Origin: Azorinus chamasolen | Lineage: Eukaryota > Mollusca > Bivalvia > Cardiida > Solecurtidae | Reading direction: 5' to 3' | NCBI GenBank assembly: GCA_963576725.1 | Contig: OY755243.1 | Coordinates: 40,471,243 to 40,535,242, forward strand | Length of the DNA: 64,000 nucleotides | In this document: positions 47,990 to 58,575 of the stretch, piece after piece | Numbering within the stretch: the stretch's first letter is position 1 | Layout of the letters: each line of letters starts with the position of its first letter | Program-made: the position numbers and the translations under genes | The notes under the pieces: model-generated | What the model was told of the DNA's origin: nothing | Databases searched by the model: none | The model's input: the letters and a program-made list of their open reading frames with translations, nothing else

Positions 47990-48215
47990 TTTCCCTCATA
48001 GAAACGACTTTGCAACATAGTAGACCCAAATCAGACGGTTCTTGTAAGAGCTGTTTGACCAGGGTCTGCTCTGTACATTGTAATTGCTCATTGAATAATA
48101 TAGATTTCTGCGGCGGCAGAACATTCCTGTGTTCAAATGCCATTATAAAAAATCATGAAATTTATATCCATGGTGTCATTATTTTTACATGAATATTCAT
48201 AAAGTAAATGCATTG
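47990..48215. mobile_element. Family A element, reversed, older subtype
   Basis: TTTCCCTCATAGAAACGACT; CATAGTAGACCCAAATCAGA, centre GGTTCTTGTAAGAGC; body to ATTCATAAAGTAAATG. It lies upstream of GBA copy A. Confidence 0.65.
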
Positions 48216-48365
48216 TCAAACATAATGTACGTACACCCAAGTTTTTCTCCAAGTATAAAAGTTACCTAATACATATGAATTCACAGCAACCCCCTCTAAA
48301 ACATGGTTGTCGATCATTTTTATTCACGATAGATACATTGTATAGTTAATCTGTATGATAAGAAA

Positions 48366-48795
48366 CAGTAGAACCTCTCAAAGTTTACCACTTCCTTAAT
48401 TAACATGGGTATCTTTAAAAGCAGGTGGATACTTAATCCAGGACGAAAATATTTAAGTAAGCTCCTCCAACAGTTTTATACATTACTTTCACCCTGCATT
48501 AAGCTACCACTTGCCTTTAACCATTTTCTCCATAAATACGCCTTTCTACTGCTCTGTAAAAGCCATTCGTTGAAATCATTGTGATAAATAGAGCATTTGC
48601 TCCTATAGGAGCAAATGCCCTATTTATCACAATGGCTTCAAACTACAGAATTCTAAACAAATTCTTTTCTCTAGTTAATGCTCATTTTAGGTAGATTTAT
48701 TAAACGTGGTTGGATCTAAAAATAACCTATGAGGTAATGGGTTAAGCCCAAAATTAGATCTCTTTATGATGGTCGCTATATAGAGGGGTATATGG
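48366..48795. mobile_element. Family T element (T-a) carrying a nested family B element
   Basis: ACAGTAGAACCTCTCAAAGT, GCAGGTGGATACTTAATCCA, right arm CCCTGCATTAAGCTACCAC, then B inserted at TTAA, then GCCCAAAATTAGATCTC and GGTCGCTATATAGAGGG. The T centre is diverged (GCTCCTCCAACAG). Confidence 0.72.
48517..48745. mobile_element. Family B element, reversed, nested in family T
   Basis: A 229-bp copy, TTAACCATTTTCTCCATAAA to GAGGTAATGGGTTAA, hairpin centre GCTCCTATAGGAGC. Confidence 0.85.
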
Positions 48796-48944
48796 TTGAA
48801 CTTTGCTAAGGACAGTTGACTAGACCTACTTGTAACACAGAACTAATATCCAGACCTACCTGTAACATAAAGGAAGCTATTTTATTTTGAACAGTCTAGA
48901 ACATATCATTGTTACATGGGACTACTGGTATTTGGTGTCTAGTA

Positions 48945-49130
48945 CATTAACCCTCTCTAATGCGACCGCCATCATATATCTAGTTCAGGTTCTTGGCAGG
49001 GCAAAGGTTATGCAGACATTTTCCGATATGAGCATTATGCATTACTTTCGTCCTGCATTAAGCAACCACCTGCTTTTAAAGATGTTTATTAAGGAAGAGG
49101 TCAATTTTGCGAAGTTCTACTGTATATACG
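48945..49130. mobile_element. Family T element, diverged
   Basis: AACCCTCTCTAATGCGACCG, GCAAAGGTTATGCAGACATT, TTTCGTCCTGCATTAAGCAA, CACCTGCTTTTAAAG, end TTCTACTGTA. The palindrome centre is decayed. Confidence 0.65.
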
Positions 49131-49189
49131 TACCATACGGATGAACAACAGTAACAGCTCGATACTTCGAAAAACGAATAGTTGATGTG

Positions 49190-49350
49190 TTTTTAGGCAG
49201 ATGACTGCTTAATGCAGGATGAAAGTTATGCAGACCGCTCCTCTAGAAGCTTTATGCATGACGTTCACCCTGCATTAAGCTGTCACGTGTGTTTAAGATC
49301 AATAATGGCACGTATTTGAGTGTTCGTATGATCGAGGTTTTACTGTATAT
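49190..49350. mobile_element. Family T element (T-a), left end lost
   Basis: ACTGCTTAATGCAGGATGAA, CCGCTCCTCTAGAAGC, TTCACCCTGCATTAAGCTGT, end GAGGTTTTACTGTA. Confidence 0.7.
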
Positions 49351-49429
49351 AATGAAACGAACTGATCGAGAAACAGCGCAATGAACAGAAGAGCGAAGGA
49401 CACACCACGCTTGCTAATCATTGAATGCT

Positions 49430-49750
49430 GTAAACGGCTTTGCAAATAGTGTAGACCAGGATCAGATGACTCGTACATAAACCCTCTGATCAGAGTCTGT
49501 ATTGTTTGTCATTCGAAATCCTCTCGCATATTTAACCCTTGATGCCGTTTCAATACAAAACAATGTCTGCTAAACTTTGGATCTGCTGCATTTTGACCAT
49601 ATCCAGTTCGACCAGACTTTTGAAAAAACTACATGTATGGACTGAGTGTCAAACAGACTGGATCCTGATGAGACGCCGAGTTACTGAGCATCTTATCTGG
49701 GTCAAAACTCTTTGTAAATGCGAATCTGGTCGCAAATAGCAGGATACTGA
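49430..49750. mobile_element. Family E and family D fragments in series
   Basis: E: GCAAATAGTGTAGACCAGGA ... CAGAGTCTGTATTGTTTGTC (about 49440-49512). D: TTAACCCTTGATGCCGTTTC, AAACAGACTGGATCCTGATG, AGACGCCGAGTTACTGAGCA, TCTTATCTGGGTC. Confidence 0.6.
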
Positions 49751-49796
49751 ATGGACACGTGACAAACTGACCAAAGCACTTTGAAAATTCGTTATT

Positions 49797-50050
49797 TAAC
49801 ACTTTATTCCACCAATATTCATGTAAGGAATAATGACTTCATGATTATTAATTAGATTACTTGTTATAACAGCAGTACGGACACAGGACGTTTTGGCAAA
49901 GGCAGAAACTGTAGAATCATATCAATATTATATCATAAGCAAACAGAGCAGACCCTGATCAGACGGCTCCTATAGGAGCCGTCTGATCTGGGTCTACTCT
50001 GTTTGCAAAGGCGTAGAAAGGCGTATTTATGGAGGTATGGGTCCTTTAAC
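49797..50050. mobile_element. Family A element, older subtype, perfect hairpin
   Basis: TTAACACTTTATTCCACCAA; hairpin about 49937-50007 (GCAAACAGAGCAGACCCTGA, GGCTCCTATAGGAGCC, GGGTCTACTCTGTTTGC); then AAAGGCGTAGAAAGGCGTAT and an eroded end. Confidence 0.8.
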
Positions 50051-50272
50051 CTTTAAAACAAAGAGTTTTTTTGTGTCGCCTTGGTTTTCAGATGGCACAA
50101 AAACAACTCAGACCCAAACTGGAGTGATATATGCCTTGGAAGCACACAACTTATCAACAAGACAAGACATAGTAAATGGATAAGGTAAAGGGTTAATTAA
50201 TCCTCGTCTATCTGAGAAAACTGAGTGAGACAGTTTGAGTGGATTTTACCATAGTAGGCAAATGAGAGTCGT

Positions 50273-50526
50273 TTAACCCTTCGCTTGCTGAATTTTAAAA
50301 CACATTTCTCCTTCTTTACCCATGCCCTGTTGTATATTTACATAATTATATCTTCACTGTGTACACGTATTTCGCTGTGAAATCACTGCTGGTGAGTGCA
50401 CTGGTTGCACAGTCAATTTGTAAATAGTGCAGACCCTGATGAGACAGCTCCTGCAGGAGCTGTCTCATCTGGGTCTTCACTATTTACAGGTAGGTATATT
50501 GACGTGAATAGCAAGCGAAGGGTTAA
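50273..50526. mobile_element. Family C element, reversed
   Basis: TTAACCCTTCGCTTGCTGAA to AGCAAGCGAAGGGTTAA, 254 bp, the best-preserved C termini in the window. Perfect hairpin centre CAGCTCCTGCAGGAGCTG. It shares its right TTAA with the next element. Confidence 0.9.
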
Positions 50527-50775
50527 CCCTTTACACCATGAATATTCATGTTGTAATTAATTACACCATGAATATTAATTAGACGATTTTTTAAGGCGAT
50601 ATGTGAACACACCGGGAATTTTTGGCCATGGCAGAAACTGTAGAATGTATTACTATATTATTCTGTAAGAAAAATTGAGCAGACCCTGATCAGACGGCTC
50701 CTACAGGAACCATCTGATCTGGGTCTACTAGGTTTGTAAAGGCGTGAATAGGCGTCTCTATGGTAAGGGATTCAA
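50523..50775. mobile_element. Family A element, older subtype
   Basis: TTAACCCTTTACACCATGAA; hairpin GCAGACCCTGATCAGACGGC, TCCTACAGGA, ACCATCTGATCTGGGTC; eroded end TAAGGGATTCAA. Confidence 0.75.
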
Positions 50776-51009
50776 TCGTATATCCTGTTGCTGTTTGTTT
50801 CGACAAAGGTTCAATTTCGCAAAAAATCTCATTTCGTCTTTTCTATGGAGAAATCAGACCTAAGGCAAAACAAATGAGAATGTGTGTCTTTAATTGCATC
50901 TCAAACCAATACGAAGAATGATCGAAGACATGCAAATAATTACACAAGACATGTAACGCAATCTCCTATTTGTTTACCCATTTGAATGCGGGTAACGAGT
51001 GTACTAGCA

Positions 51010-51168
51010 TGTGCAAACAGTGTTGACTCAGATCAGAGGGCTCCCAGGTAGAGGGATTTGCACTGTTTGACATTCAAAAATCCTCTCATAAATTATGCCC
51101 CTTCATACTGAATGAACTCTGTAGTTAAGTTCCTGCTGAAAATTCAGAATTGAAAGGATTAAGCCGTG
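51010..51168. mobile_element. Family E element
   Basis: GCAAACAGTGTTGACTCAGA, CAGAGGGCTCCCAGGTAGAG, GGATTTGCACTGTTTGAC, body CCCCTTCATACTGAATGAAC, end TTGAAAGGATTAA. Confidence 0.68.
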
Positions 51169-51358
51169 ATGAGACTTGCTGCGTATTTTACCAGTCAACA
51201 CACATTGAGTTTTCAATATTTGTCGACATCAACTTGCCGCCATGATGAGAAAATCGCACTAGGCCATTTCCCTGATCTGCTGTCGCATCCGAACATGACG
51301 TCTGATCTGGATCTACACTGTCACTCAATAGTGAAATGAACCTCTCTTAAGCAACCAG

Positions 51359-51597
51359 TTTAACCCATTTTCTCATATTGACACCTTTTAATGGTTCTGT
51401 AGACGCCACTATTTGAAACCATTGTCACTCAAAATCAGATTTTTGTATTGGTAGAAACTGCAGAATCAGATCTATGTAATCCCATAAACGAACAGAGCAG
51501 ACCCTGATCCGACGGCTCCTACAGGAACCGTATATATGATCTGGGTCTAATCTGTTTGCAAATGCGTGGAAAAGCGTGTATACGAGGTAAAGGTTTG
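51359..51597. mobile_element. Chimeric B-left / A-right element
   Basis: Starts as family B (TTTAACCCATTTTCTCATAT, GCCACTATTTGAAACCATTG) and at the beginning of the B hairpin switches to family A (GGTAGAAACTGCAGAATCAG, CGAACAGAGCAGACCCTGAT, CGGCTCCTACAGGAACCG), ending GAGGTAAAGG. Confidence 0.72.
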
Positions 51598-51797
51598 TTT
51601 GTTCATTATATCCATTAAAACTATCCTATAATAATTAACAAACAAGTCTGAGATTCATTATGCATTTATTTACATTTATAAATAGTAACACTACTCTAAT
51701 ACATGTTATGGTGGTTTTGTGACCTTCCGCTACCTCAATAGTTAAGATTCAGTAGCAATTAAAAAGAAAAAGAAATAAAACCGATAACTATACATTA

Positions 51798-52015
51798 TTA
51801 ACTCTTTCGGCGCCAATGTCGCCTGTTGGCACAAATGAAAACAGTCCATCCCTGGGACTTCACTGTTTTTCTGTATTATTTTAGCCCAAGCATACAGGTT
51901 TTTAAAAACAAATGGTTTACTAATATACCTTTATCATTTAGTTTAGAATTATATTTAATATGAAATTATTATTATTGCAGACGACACTTTTAAATTTGGC
52001 GCCAAAAGAGTTTAA
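51798..52015. mobile_element. Family I element, reversed-type ends, hairpin decayed
   Basis: TTAACTCTTTCGGCGCCAAT to TTTGGCGCCAAAAGAGTTTAA, with GCAGACGACACTTT near the right end, as at 36278-36522. Hairpin reduced to AAACAGTCCATCCCTGGGAC. Confidence 0.7.
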
Positions 52016-52074
52016 CGATTACCTCATGCATGGATATCAAGTATTTAAAGAAATAGTAACTGTGTGGTTATTAA

Positions 52075-52250
52075 TTAACTGAATATTTATAATGACTTTG
52101 TGAACAAAATACTATTTTACTATGACAGAAACTGTAGAATTACATCTTATAGCATCAGCAAACAGATCAGACTGATCAGACGGCTTCTATAGAGGAGTCA
52201 TGTGATCTGGGTCTACTCTGTTTGTAAAAGCGTGAAAGGTAAAAATAATG
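52075..52250. mobile_element. Family A element, older subtype
   Basis: ATGACAGAAACTGTAGAATT, AGCAAACAGATCAGACTGAT, GACGGCTTCTATAGAGGAGT, TCTGATCTGGGTCTAC-like right arm and GTTTGTAAAAGCGTGAAAGG. It ends about 40 bp from the GBA copy B stop, so it probably lies in its 3' UTR or just past it. Confidence 0.65.
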
Positions 52251-52288
52251 AATTGCCCATCAAATCGTTTCATTAGTTACGCCCAACA

Positions 52289-53881
52289 TCACTGTGACCT
52301 GTGCCATACAAGCGTCACAAAACTTTTACCTGGAATGTCAAACTTCAAGTTTCCATAAATATTGTTAGGGTCTTTGATTTGAATTCTTGACGAACTTTCA
52401 TCTGTATTTATAATGTTTGCTACGATAGAATTGTCTCCCCTGAGGAAAAATAGTGCGTCTAGGTAAACATTCGATGTTGCATTCGATGTAAATGACATGA
52501 TTTTTGAACCGGGTAGTACAAATTTGCTGAAATGTCCCATGGCGTAAAACATTGGCTGCTTATAAAATTCGTCTTTTGCAGCATTGACAATTATTGGGCT
52601 GTCAGCGCGGTTATTTTCCCAATTCGGACCACCTGACATATCCAATGCAATGTTCCAGTCTACCCACCCACCTACACCATGGTGAAGATCTTGTAATATA
52701 TCTTTAAAATACCGCTCACCCCTGAACCAATTTCCTAACTGTACCGAATGCTTTTTTACAATATTATCTTGTTCGCATGCCTCACTGCTAAGTATGAAGT
52801 ATTTGTCTCCAAATTCTGCGTAAGTTTTATCAAGTGTAATAGTAGGCACAAAAAGATCCAAGTACCAATGTACAGCGATTCCGGAAACGAACTTAGCCGC
52901 CTGAGGATCCTTAAGTATAACTTCCGCCCAATACGGCAAAAATATTCTCTGATCATCGAGTATCATCAATTTAACATGGCTAAGTCCAGCCTCCTCAAGG
53001 GCTGGACCAAGATCCGTAGCAATAAAGTCTCTCTGAAGTTCAGCTGTCCATCCAAGGCATTGGAATGCGAAGTTAGCGATTAAACCGTCACTTGGTTCAT
53101 TCTGAGCCGTCAACCCCCAGATATGAACTCCGTGTTCCTCATAAGCTCTTATAAACTTCACAAAATATTGTGCCCATGCCTTGAAATAAGGTCCACCAGG
53201 ACTTCCCTTGATGGTTCCGTTTCCGGTCATGTTATTATTTGTTTTCATCCAAGCAGGCGAGCTCCAGGGACTCCCGAAGAAAGAGATGTTCCTTTTACTA
53301 ATTTTTATTGCATCTTTAATAGTTGGAATTTTGAAATCAGTGTCTTCCCTTTGGAGTTTAAAGTTTTTAAGTTTTAAATCTCCTTCTGTATCATCGTAAG
53401 AATAAATCCTCTCAGAAAAATCGCAACTCGCAATTGGAATCCGGCCTAAGGTGTATTCAATCCCATTTTCTCCGAAGTAGGAATTAATCAAGTTCATCCT
53501 TGTCTTAGGTGAAACCTTTGACATCGTGATTGTTGCTGCGTCAGTAAATGCCCCGCCGAATCCAAGTATTGTCTGAAAGGTTGTGTTTCCAAGTTCGTAG
53601 ACGTAATCCACTGATTGTGACTTTTTGCTAAACTTTCCTTGTTGATAATGAAATCTCAAGCCAGCCCTAGTGGACACGTAAGAGTCAAATAAAGAAAAGT
53701 CTATGCTTTGATTTGGATTCGAAGCCGGAATGGTGTCACAGTAGGTAGCATTGCAAACACACACAATGGAATCATAGCCGAAATGACGTGGGCTGCATGT
53801 CAAAACTTTTTCTGAACTAACAATTGTCAGTATACCAAGCGTGAAGAGTGACAACATAAGGACACGTGGTGAAGATGCCAT
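52289..53881 (-). CDS. GBA1: Lysosomal acid glucosylceramidase (GBA1-like), paralogue B, intronless
   Basis: One uninterrupted 530-codon frame, a close paralogue of the gene at 46229-47806 and in the same orientation. Signal peptide at about residues 1-23, then CSPRHFGYDSIVCVCNATYC. Shared catalytic landmarks: GFGGAFTDAA (107-116), GRIPIASCDFSERIYSYDD, FFGSPWSSPAWMKTNNNMTG (201-220), acid/base Glu262 in TAQNEPS, LDDQR, HWY, nucleophile Glu367 in SSEAC, and GWVDWNIALD. It ends SFVTLVWHRSQ, closer to the vertebrate C-terminus than copy A. Differences from A concentrate in the segment after the signal peptide (an extra NPNQS stretch) and in the non-catalytic beta domain. Both copies keep every catalytic residue, so both are probably active enzymes. 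The pair fits a local duplication of an intronless ancestor; a retroposed origin of that ancestor is possible but no poly(A) tract or target duplication was seen. Confidence 0.95.
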   Translation of the reverse strand: MASSPRVLMLSLFTLGILTIVSSEKVLTCSPRHFGYDSIVCVCNATYCDTIPASNPNQSIDFSLFDSYVSTRAGLRFHYQQGKFSKKSQSVDYVYELGNTTFQTILGFGGAFTDAATITMSKVSPKTRMNLINSYFGENGIEYTLGRIPIASCDFSERIYSYDDTEGDLKLKNFKLQREDTDFKIPTIKDAIKISKRNISFFGSPWSSPAWMKTNNNMTGNGTIKGSPGGPYFKAWAQYFVKFIRAYEEHGVHIWGLTAQNEPSDGLIANFAFQCLGWTAELQRDFIATDLGPALEEAGLSHVKLMILDDQRIFLPYWAEVILKDPQAAKFVSGIAVHWYLDLFVPTITLDKTYAEFGDKYFILSSEACEQDNIVKKHSVQLGNWFRGERYFKDILQDLHHGVGGWVDWNIALDMSGGPNWENNRADSPIIVNAAKDEFYKQPMFYAMGHFSKFVLPGSKIMSFTSNATSNVYLDALFFLRGDNSIVANIINTDESSSRIQIKDPNNIYGNLKFDIPGKSFVTLVWHRSQ

Positions 53882-53884
53882 CTT

Positions 53885-54700
53885 TTATCTACATTAATTC
53901 CAGTGCTATAAATATACTCTGTAGGAACTTATAGCATGCTGTCAACAATCACGAAGCTAGCCACTGCAGTTACACCAAAACAAGTTCCCGTGAATATGTA
54001 CTGTAATACAGCGTCTACTATAGGGTAGCTGAATAGTTGTGTACACTATACATAACCGATATGATGATAAAATAAACACAACTGCTTTCAGACGACACTG
54101 CTACCATTCACTTCACAAATAACAATCCATCCACTGAGAAGTTAGGTCTAAAGGTCACACTGAAATTTCATCACATGGGTTAATATTAATGTACATATCA
54201 ACTAGCTGTCGAAACTGAAAGCAGGATATTTGTTCGTTCTTAGTAACCGGAAGTACTGTAAGAGTTGTCCCCCTTACACCTATACTTCTCAAAAAAGTTA
54301 AAGTGTAAACCACACGACTATATAAATTATTGTTTCAAACGTGTATCTTCTCACGGACTTTTGTATAATTATTGACAGTTCACTTATAGATCTGTTATCT
54401 GCATAATTAGCTGATTACAGGTTACATATTAGATCTAGTATCGTTACCGTTGCGCCTTTATCATATAGATCTCAAACTATTATGAAACGTGAATTAGAAT
54501 AGAGTAAACAGGCTCTTTTGAGACATAATTATGTGGATTTTTATATGAAGTAGATATAAAATCTGTATATTTCAAAGAAAATATATACATACATGGCACC
54601 GATTTTTCCAGTTTCATACTGTAGAACGTCTCTATCTATAGTGGTAACTAGAATTGTTCTGCATTATGGATCCACCTACTTTTTATTAAGACTATATATG
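53885..54700. other. Upstream region of GBA copy B, no repeat recognised
   Basis: About 0.8 kb with no recognised element, open frame or clear promoter motif. It is the longest element-poor stretch near a gene start here and presumably holds the copy B promoter. Confidence 0.35.
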
Positions 54701-54709
54701 TTATGTGAA

Positions 54710-54964
54710 TACATAAAAGTAGGCAGTACTTGGAAAACAGAGGAGACCAAGATCAGACGGCTCTTGTAGGCGTGATCCTAATCAAGGTCTGGTCTGTTTA
54801 CTTATCGAATAATAAATATATGAATCTGCAGTTTCTGTCATTTTCAAAATGTCGATCCCTTCTTCATAATTATACTACTATAAAATCAACTAAATAATAC
54901 CCATACACTAATTACATTAAGTACTTACACTGTATATGAATATTTCGTGGAGTAAATGGGTTAA
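54710..54964. mobile_element. Family A element, reversed, older subtype
   Basis: GGAAAACAGAGGAGACCAAG, ATCAGACGGCTCTTGTAGG, TCAAGGTCTGGTCTGTTTAC, body to GTAAATGGGTTAA; right TTAA shared with the next element. Confidence 0.65.
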
Positions 54965-55184
54965 CTCTTTCCTCCATAAATACGCCTTTCTACGCCTCTG
55001 TAAAAATCACCTGTTGAAACCATTGTGATAAATAGAGTAAATGCTCTATTTATCACACAATGGTTTCAAACTACAAAATTCTAAATTTTTGCTTTTCTCT
55101 AGTTAATGCTCCTTTTCGGTAGATTTATTCAAAGTGGTTAGATCTAAAAAAAAAAAAAAAAAAGCATATGAAGGAATGGGTTAA
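54961..55184. mobile_element. Family B element, reversed, palindrome centre deleted
   Basis: TTAACTCTTTCCTCCATAAA to GAAGGAATGGGTTAA. ATAAATAGAG joins TAAATGCTCTATTTATCA directly, so GCATTTGCTCCTATAGGAGC is missing. An A18 tract replaces part of the GATCTAAAAATAGCC segment. Confidence 0.82.
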
Positions 55185-55369
55185 ATAAAATAAAACAAGG
55201 TGGAAGACAAGTGAAGAGGCTTATATAGAATCGCACTAAATTACTCATGTTTTGCACCAAGCATGTTGTAGTTCACAGTATGAACTACATAAATATATGT
55301 AATATGTAACAAAACAACCTAACTGTATTAACGGTAGTTTGCTATACAATGACCATATTGTATTTTAAC

Positions 55370-55570
55370 TTTTAACTCCTTTATCACCGAATTCGCCGGA
55401 AAGCCACTCACAGCGCTTGTTGTAATGGATGGCTTCTCAATAGGATTCAAACTGTTCGACACACCATTTACGTGTAAGAGAAAAAAAAAGTAGGAAAAGT
55501 CCACACTAAAACTTACAGCAGACGATATTGCTAGCAGACGAAATTATTTAGCGCCAAAGGAGTTATAAAG
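55370..55570. mobile_element. Family D element
   Basis: TTTTAACTCCTTTATCACCG, CTCAATAGGATTCAAACTGT, TTACAGCAGACGATATTGCT, AGCAGACGAAATTATTTAGC, GCCAAAGGAGTTA. The left hairpin arm is degraded. Confidence 0.6.
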
Positions 55571-56061
55571 GAAGAATATTGTTCCATATCATAAATAGGA
55601 AATTATATCAAATTGAATATTGCCGCGCTTATATAACCGGCATTTAACAATAGTCACGATGATCAATGTGCAACATCATAAAGAAGATGGGGATATTAGG
55701 ATTTGACCCCCCCCCCCCCCTCACCCCCTTGTCCGTCCGACCCGCGTCTTACTGCTGTGAGTAAAATTCTACAGCAGTATTTGACCCAGATGGAACATTA
55801 CCCTGATTCATACAGTATTGGAGCAGTTATGGTCCTTGAATTAGTGAACATTAGTAATTATTAACCTCTATCGCACATAACTGCAAAACTATTTTTGTGC
55901 GGATATTTTGAGTGTTAGCGGAGGTATTGTCCATGCATGTGTGGCTAAGGCGGAAAGTGGGGACAAATTGTGTCCTATGGATAAATTTCTAGTTATTGCA
56001 GAAAAATTGACTTCAGATTTTGAGCTTATGTGAACGAATAAATTCACACCAAAGTTCTGAC

Positions 56062-56101
56062 TGTCGCTGTCTGTTTGTCTGTCCGTCCATCCGTCTGTCT
56101 C

Positions 56102-56138
<37 letters not shown>

Positions 56139-56496
56139 GTCTGTCTCGCTTTCTCTCTGTCTCTCTCTTTTTCTCTATGTCTCTCACTGTCTATCTATCT
56201 CTTTCTCAATCGCTCTCCCTTTTCTCTCTCAGTCTCTGTCTGTCTGTCTGTTTGTGTCTGTCTCTGGCTGTATCTCTCTGTCTGCCTCTCACTCTCTCTC
56301 TCTCTCTCTCTGTCTCTCTGTGTGTCTCAGTCTCTCTCTGTTTGTCTGTCTCTGTCTGTCTGTCTATCTTTCTTTCCCTCTCTGTCTTTCTCTCTGGATC
56401 TCTCTGTATGTCTGTCCCCCCTCTCTGTCTCTATCTATCTCTGTCTCTATCTCTCTCTGTCTCTCTCTGTCTCTCTCTCTGTCTCTCTCTCTCTGC

Positions 56497-56527
<31 letters not shown>

Positions 56528-57221
56528 CCTCCCTCCCTCCCTCCCCCTCTCTCTCTCTCTCTCTCTCTCTCTCAGTGTCTGCATTTCTATGTGTCTCTTT
56601 CTGTCTATCTATATCTTTCTCAGTCTCTCTCCCTTTTCCCTCTCTCAGTCTATGTCTGTCTGTTTGTTTATGTCTGTCTCTGTCTGTCTTTGTCTCTATC
56701 TCCCTGTCTGTCTGTCTCTTTCTCTGTCTCAGTCTGTCTGTCTGTATCTCTTCCTGTCCCTGTCTGTCTGTCTGTTTGTATGTCTGTCTCTGTCTCCTTT
56801 TTTCTCTCTCTCTCTCTCAGTGTCTGTATCTCTGTGTGTCTCTCTCTGTCTCCATCTCTTTTTCTCTGTCTATCTATATCTTTCTCAGTCTCTCTCCCTT
56901 TTCTCTCTCTCAATCTATGTCTGCCTGTCTGTTTCTGTCTGTCTCTGTCTGTCTTTGTCTCTATCTCTCTGTCTCTTTCTCTGTCTCAGTCTGTCTGTCT
57001 GTCTGTCTCTCTTTCTGTCCCTCCCTGTCTGTCACTGTCTCCCTCTCTATCTCTCCCTCTTCCTCAGTATCTCTCTGTCTCTGTATGGCTGCCTGTCAGC
57101 CTGTCTCTGTTTTTGTCTGTCTGTCCATGTCTCGGTTTGAGTGTGTGTCTGACTCTGTCTCTCTATTTCTGCGTCTCACTCTCTCTGTTTCTCTGTCTCT
57201 CTGCATGTCTTTCTCTGTACA

Positions 57222-57280
<59 letters not shown>
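56062..57280. repeat. 1.2-kb CT-rich simple repeat (TCTG/TC)n with higher-order copies
   Basis: Pure pyrimidine-plus-G strand of TCTG, TCTC and TCTA units. Longer blocks recur: CTATCTATATCTTTCTCAGT and CTCTCTCCCTTTT at about 56605 and 56868, with a looser relative near 56190, so the tract also expanded in blocks of about 260 bp or more. The long open frames it produces on both strands are a by-product of lacking stop codons. Confidence 0.93.
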
Positions 57281-57281
<1 letters not shown>

Positions 57282-57395
57282 GATTGGCGTCTCACCAGGA
57301 TCCAAACATTTTGATACTGTGTAAAGAATGGGAAGAATATTAGACAATGTGAATTGTAGCAGACGACTTATTTTGCAGACGAACATGAGTTAATG
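57281..57395. mobile_element. Family D right half next to the CT tract
   Basis: GGCGTCTCACCAGGATCCAA, ACATTTTGATACTG, GTAGCAGACGACTTATTTTG, CAGACGAACATGAGTTAA. The CT tract ends exactly where the D right arm begins, so it may have grown inside a D element. Confidence 0.6.
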
Positions 57396-57499
57396 GAGAA
57401 TAATCGTATACGGATATCTAGGTCAATCGTCACCTATAGATAATCTTTATATATACTTTAACGTGTTAAAGACGGTTGTCATAAAGTAATTATTGATTT

Positions 57500-57685
57500 C
57501 AAGTTATAGTAAACTGTCATAATTAAGCGGTCATTCGTTTATTGTACATAAGTAATGCAGAAAGCTCCTACAGGAGCTTTCTGTATTACTTTTAACCTGC
57601 ATCAAGCTACCACCTGCCTTACAGACCCATGCTTAGATCTGTTTTTGATTGTCGCTTAAATAAGGCAGGTTCTACTTTAATGAAT
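57500..57685. mobile_element. Family T element (T-a), diverged ends
   Basis: Hairpin TAAGTAATGCAGAAAGCTCC / GGAGCTTTCTGTATTACTTT around TACA, then AACCTGCATCAAGCTACCAC; left TIR diverged, right end GGTTCTACTTTA. Confidence 0.7.
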
Positions 57686-57774
57686 CACGTCATCTGATTT
57701 ATGGAACGCCGAGTATATAGTGCGACTACTTGAATGAATACACATGAACGTCTTTGCTGCCAATAATAAATATG

Positions 57775-58390
57775 TGGTTCATATGCAAACAGTTTGGATC
57801 CAGATGCGTGGCAGTAACAGAGTTAAAACTCACAGTTTGAAACAGTTTCCGTCCGGATAAATTGCGTCTCATCTGGATAGAAACTGCTTGCATAGGTAAT
57901 CCCGTTGTGAATAATAGTATGTCAATGGGATAGACACACATATGATGTATAAAGTATTTTGAGATAGACACTCAGATGATGTCTTTTAATTCTAGAAAAT
58001 CTATGTACAAATAATTCGAATCTAGATGCAAAACGGCGGATAACTCGGTCTCATCAGGATCCAAACTGTTTGACAATCTGACTGTATTTTTTCAAAGAAA
58101 TCGAGAAAAATAGAAATAGAAGAAAACATTTTTGAGGACGATTACTTTTGATTACTTATTATGCATAGAGATAATACACCGTTTCTATATTTCCCCCGTC
58201 CATTCAGAAACATAATCATAGTCTCAATTTGGATCCTGGTGAGACGCCGAGTTTCATCAGTATCCAAACTGTTGGACAATTTGACAGACTGTATTTTTCA
58301 TAAAAAAGATGTAAAGAAAACGAAAGTTTTGAAAATTGTAGCAGACGACAAAAAGTTGCAGACTACAATTACTTATTGAGATAAAGATTA
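57775..58390. mobile_element. Three family D copies in series
   Basis: Hairpins at about 57782-57900 (GCAAACAGTTTGGATCCAGA / TCTCATCTGGATAGAAACTG), 58010-58075 (TCGAATCTAGATGC / CATCAGGATCCAAACTGTTT) and 58210-58275 (AATTTGGATCCTGGTGAGAC / TCATCAGTATCCAAACTGTT), followed by AGCAGACGACAAAAAGTTGC tails. Confidence 0.6.
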
Positions 58391-58395
58391 TACAA

Positions 58396-58575
58396 CTACA
58401 GTAAAACCCCGCTAATGCGACCACCTAAAAGAGGTATCATTCTGAGTGCTAGATGCAGGTGGTAGCTTAATGCAGGACAAAAGTAATGCAGAAAGCTCCT
58501 AGAGTAGCTTTCTGCATTACTTTTGCCATGCATTAAGTAACCACCTGCTTATAAAGACAACCATGTGCAAATATA
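58396..58575. mobile_element. Family T element (T-a), right terminus lost
   Basis: CTACAGTAAAACCCCGCTAA; hairpin GCTTAATGCAGGACAAAAGT, GCAGAAAGCTCCTAGAGTAG, CTTTCTGCATTACTTTTGCC, ATGCATTAAG; the right TIR is replaced by D sequence. Confidence 0.75.

Noticed and set aside
53907..53916. TATA box (minus-strand TATATTTATA) of GBA copy B
   Set aside because: It lies only about 26 nt upstream of the ATG, leaving essentially no 5' UTR, and such AT strings are common here.
56020..57324. Open frames of 434, 402 and 272 codons (Ser/Leu-rich) and an Arg/Glu-rich frame on the other strand
   Set aside because: They translate the CT simple repeat, where stop codons are rare by composition. There is no splice context, domain or non-repeat sequence.
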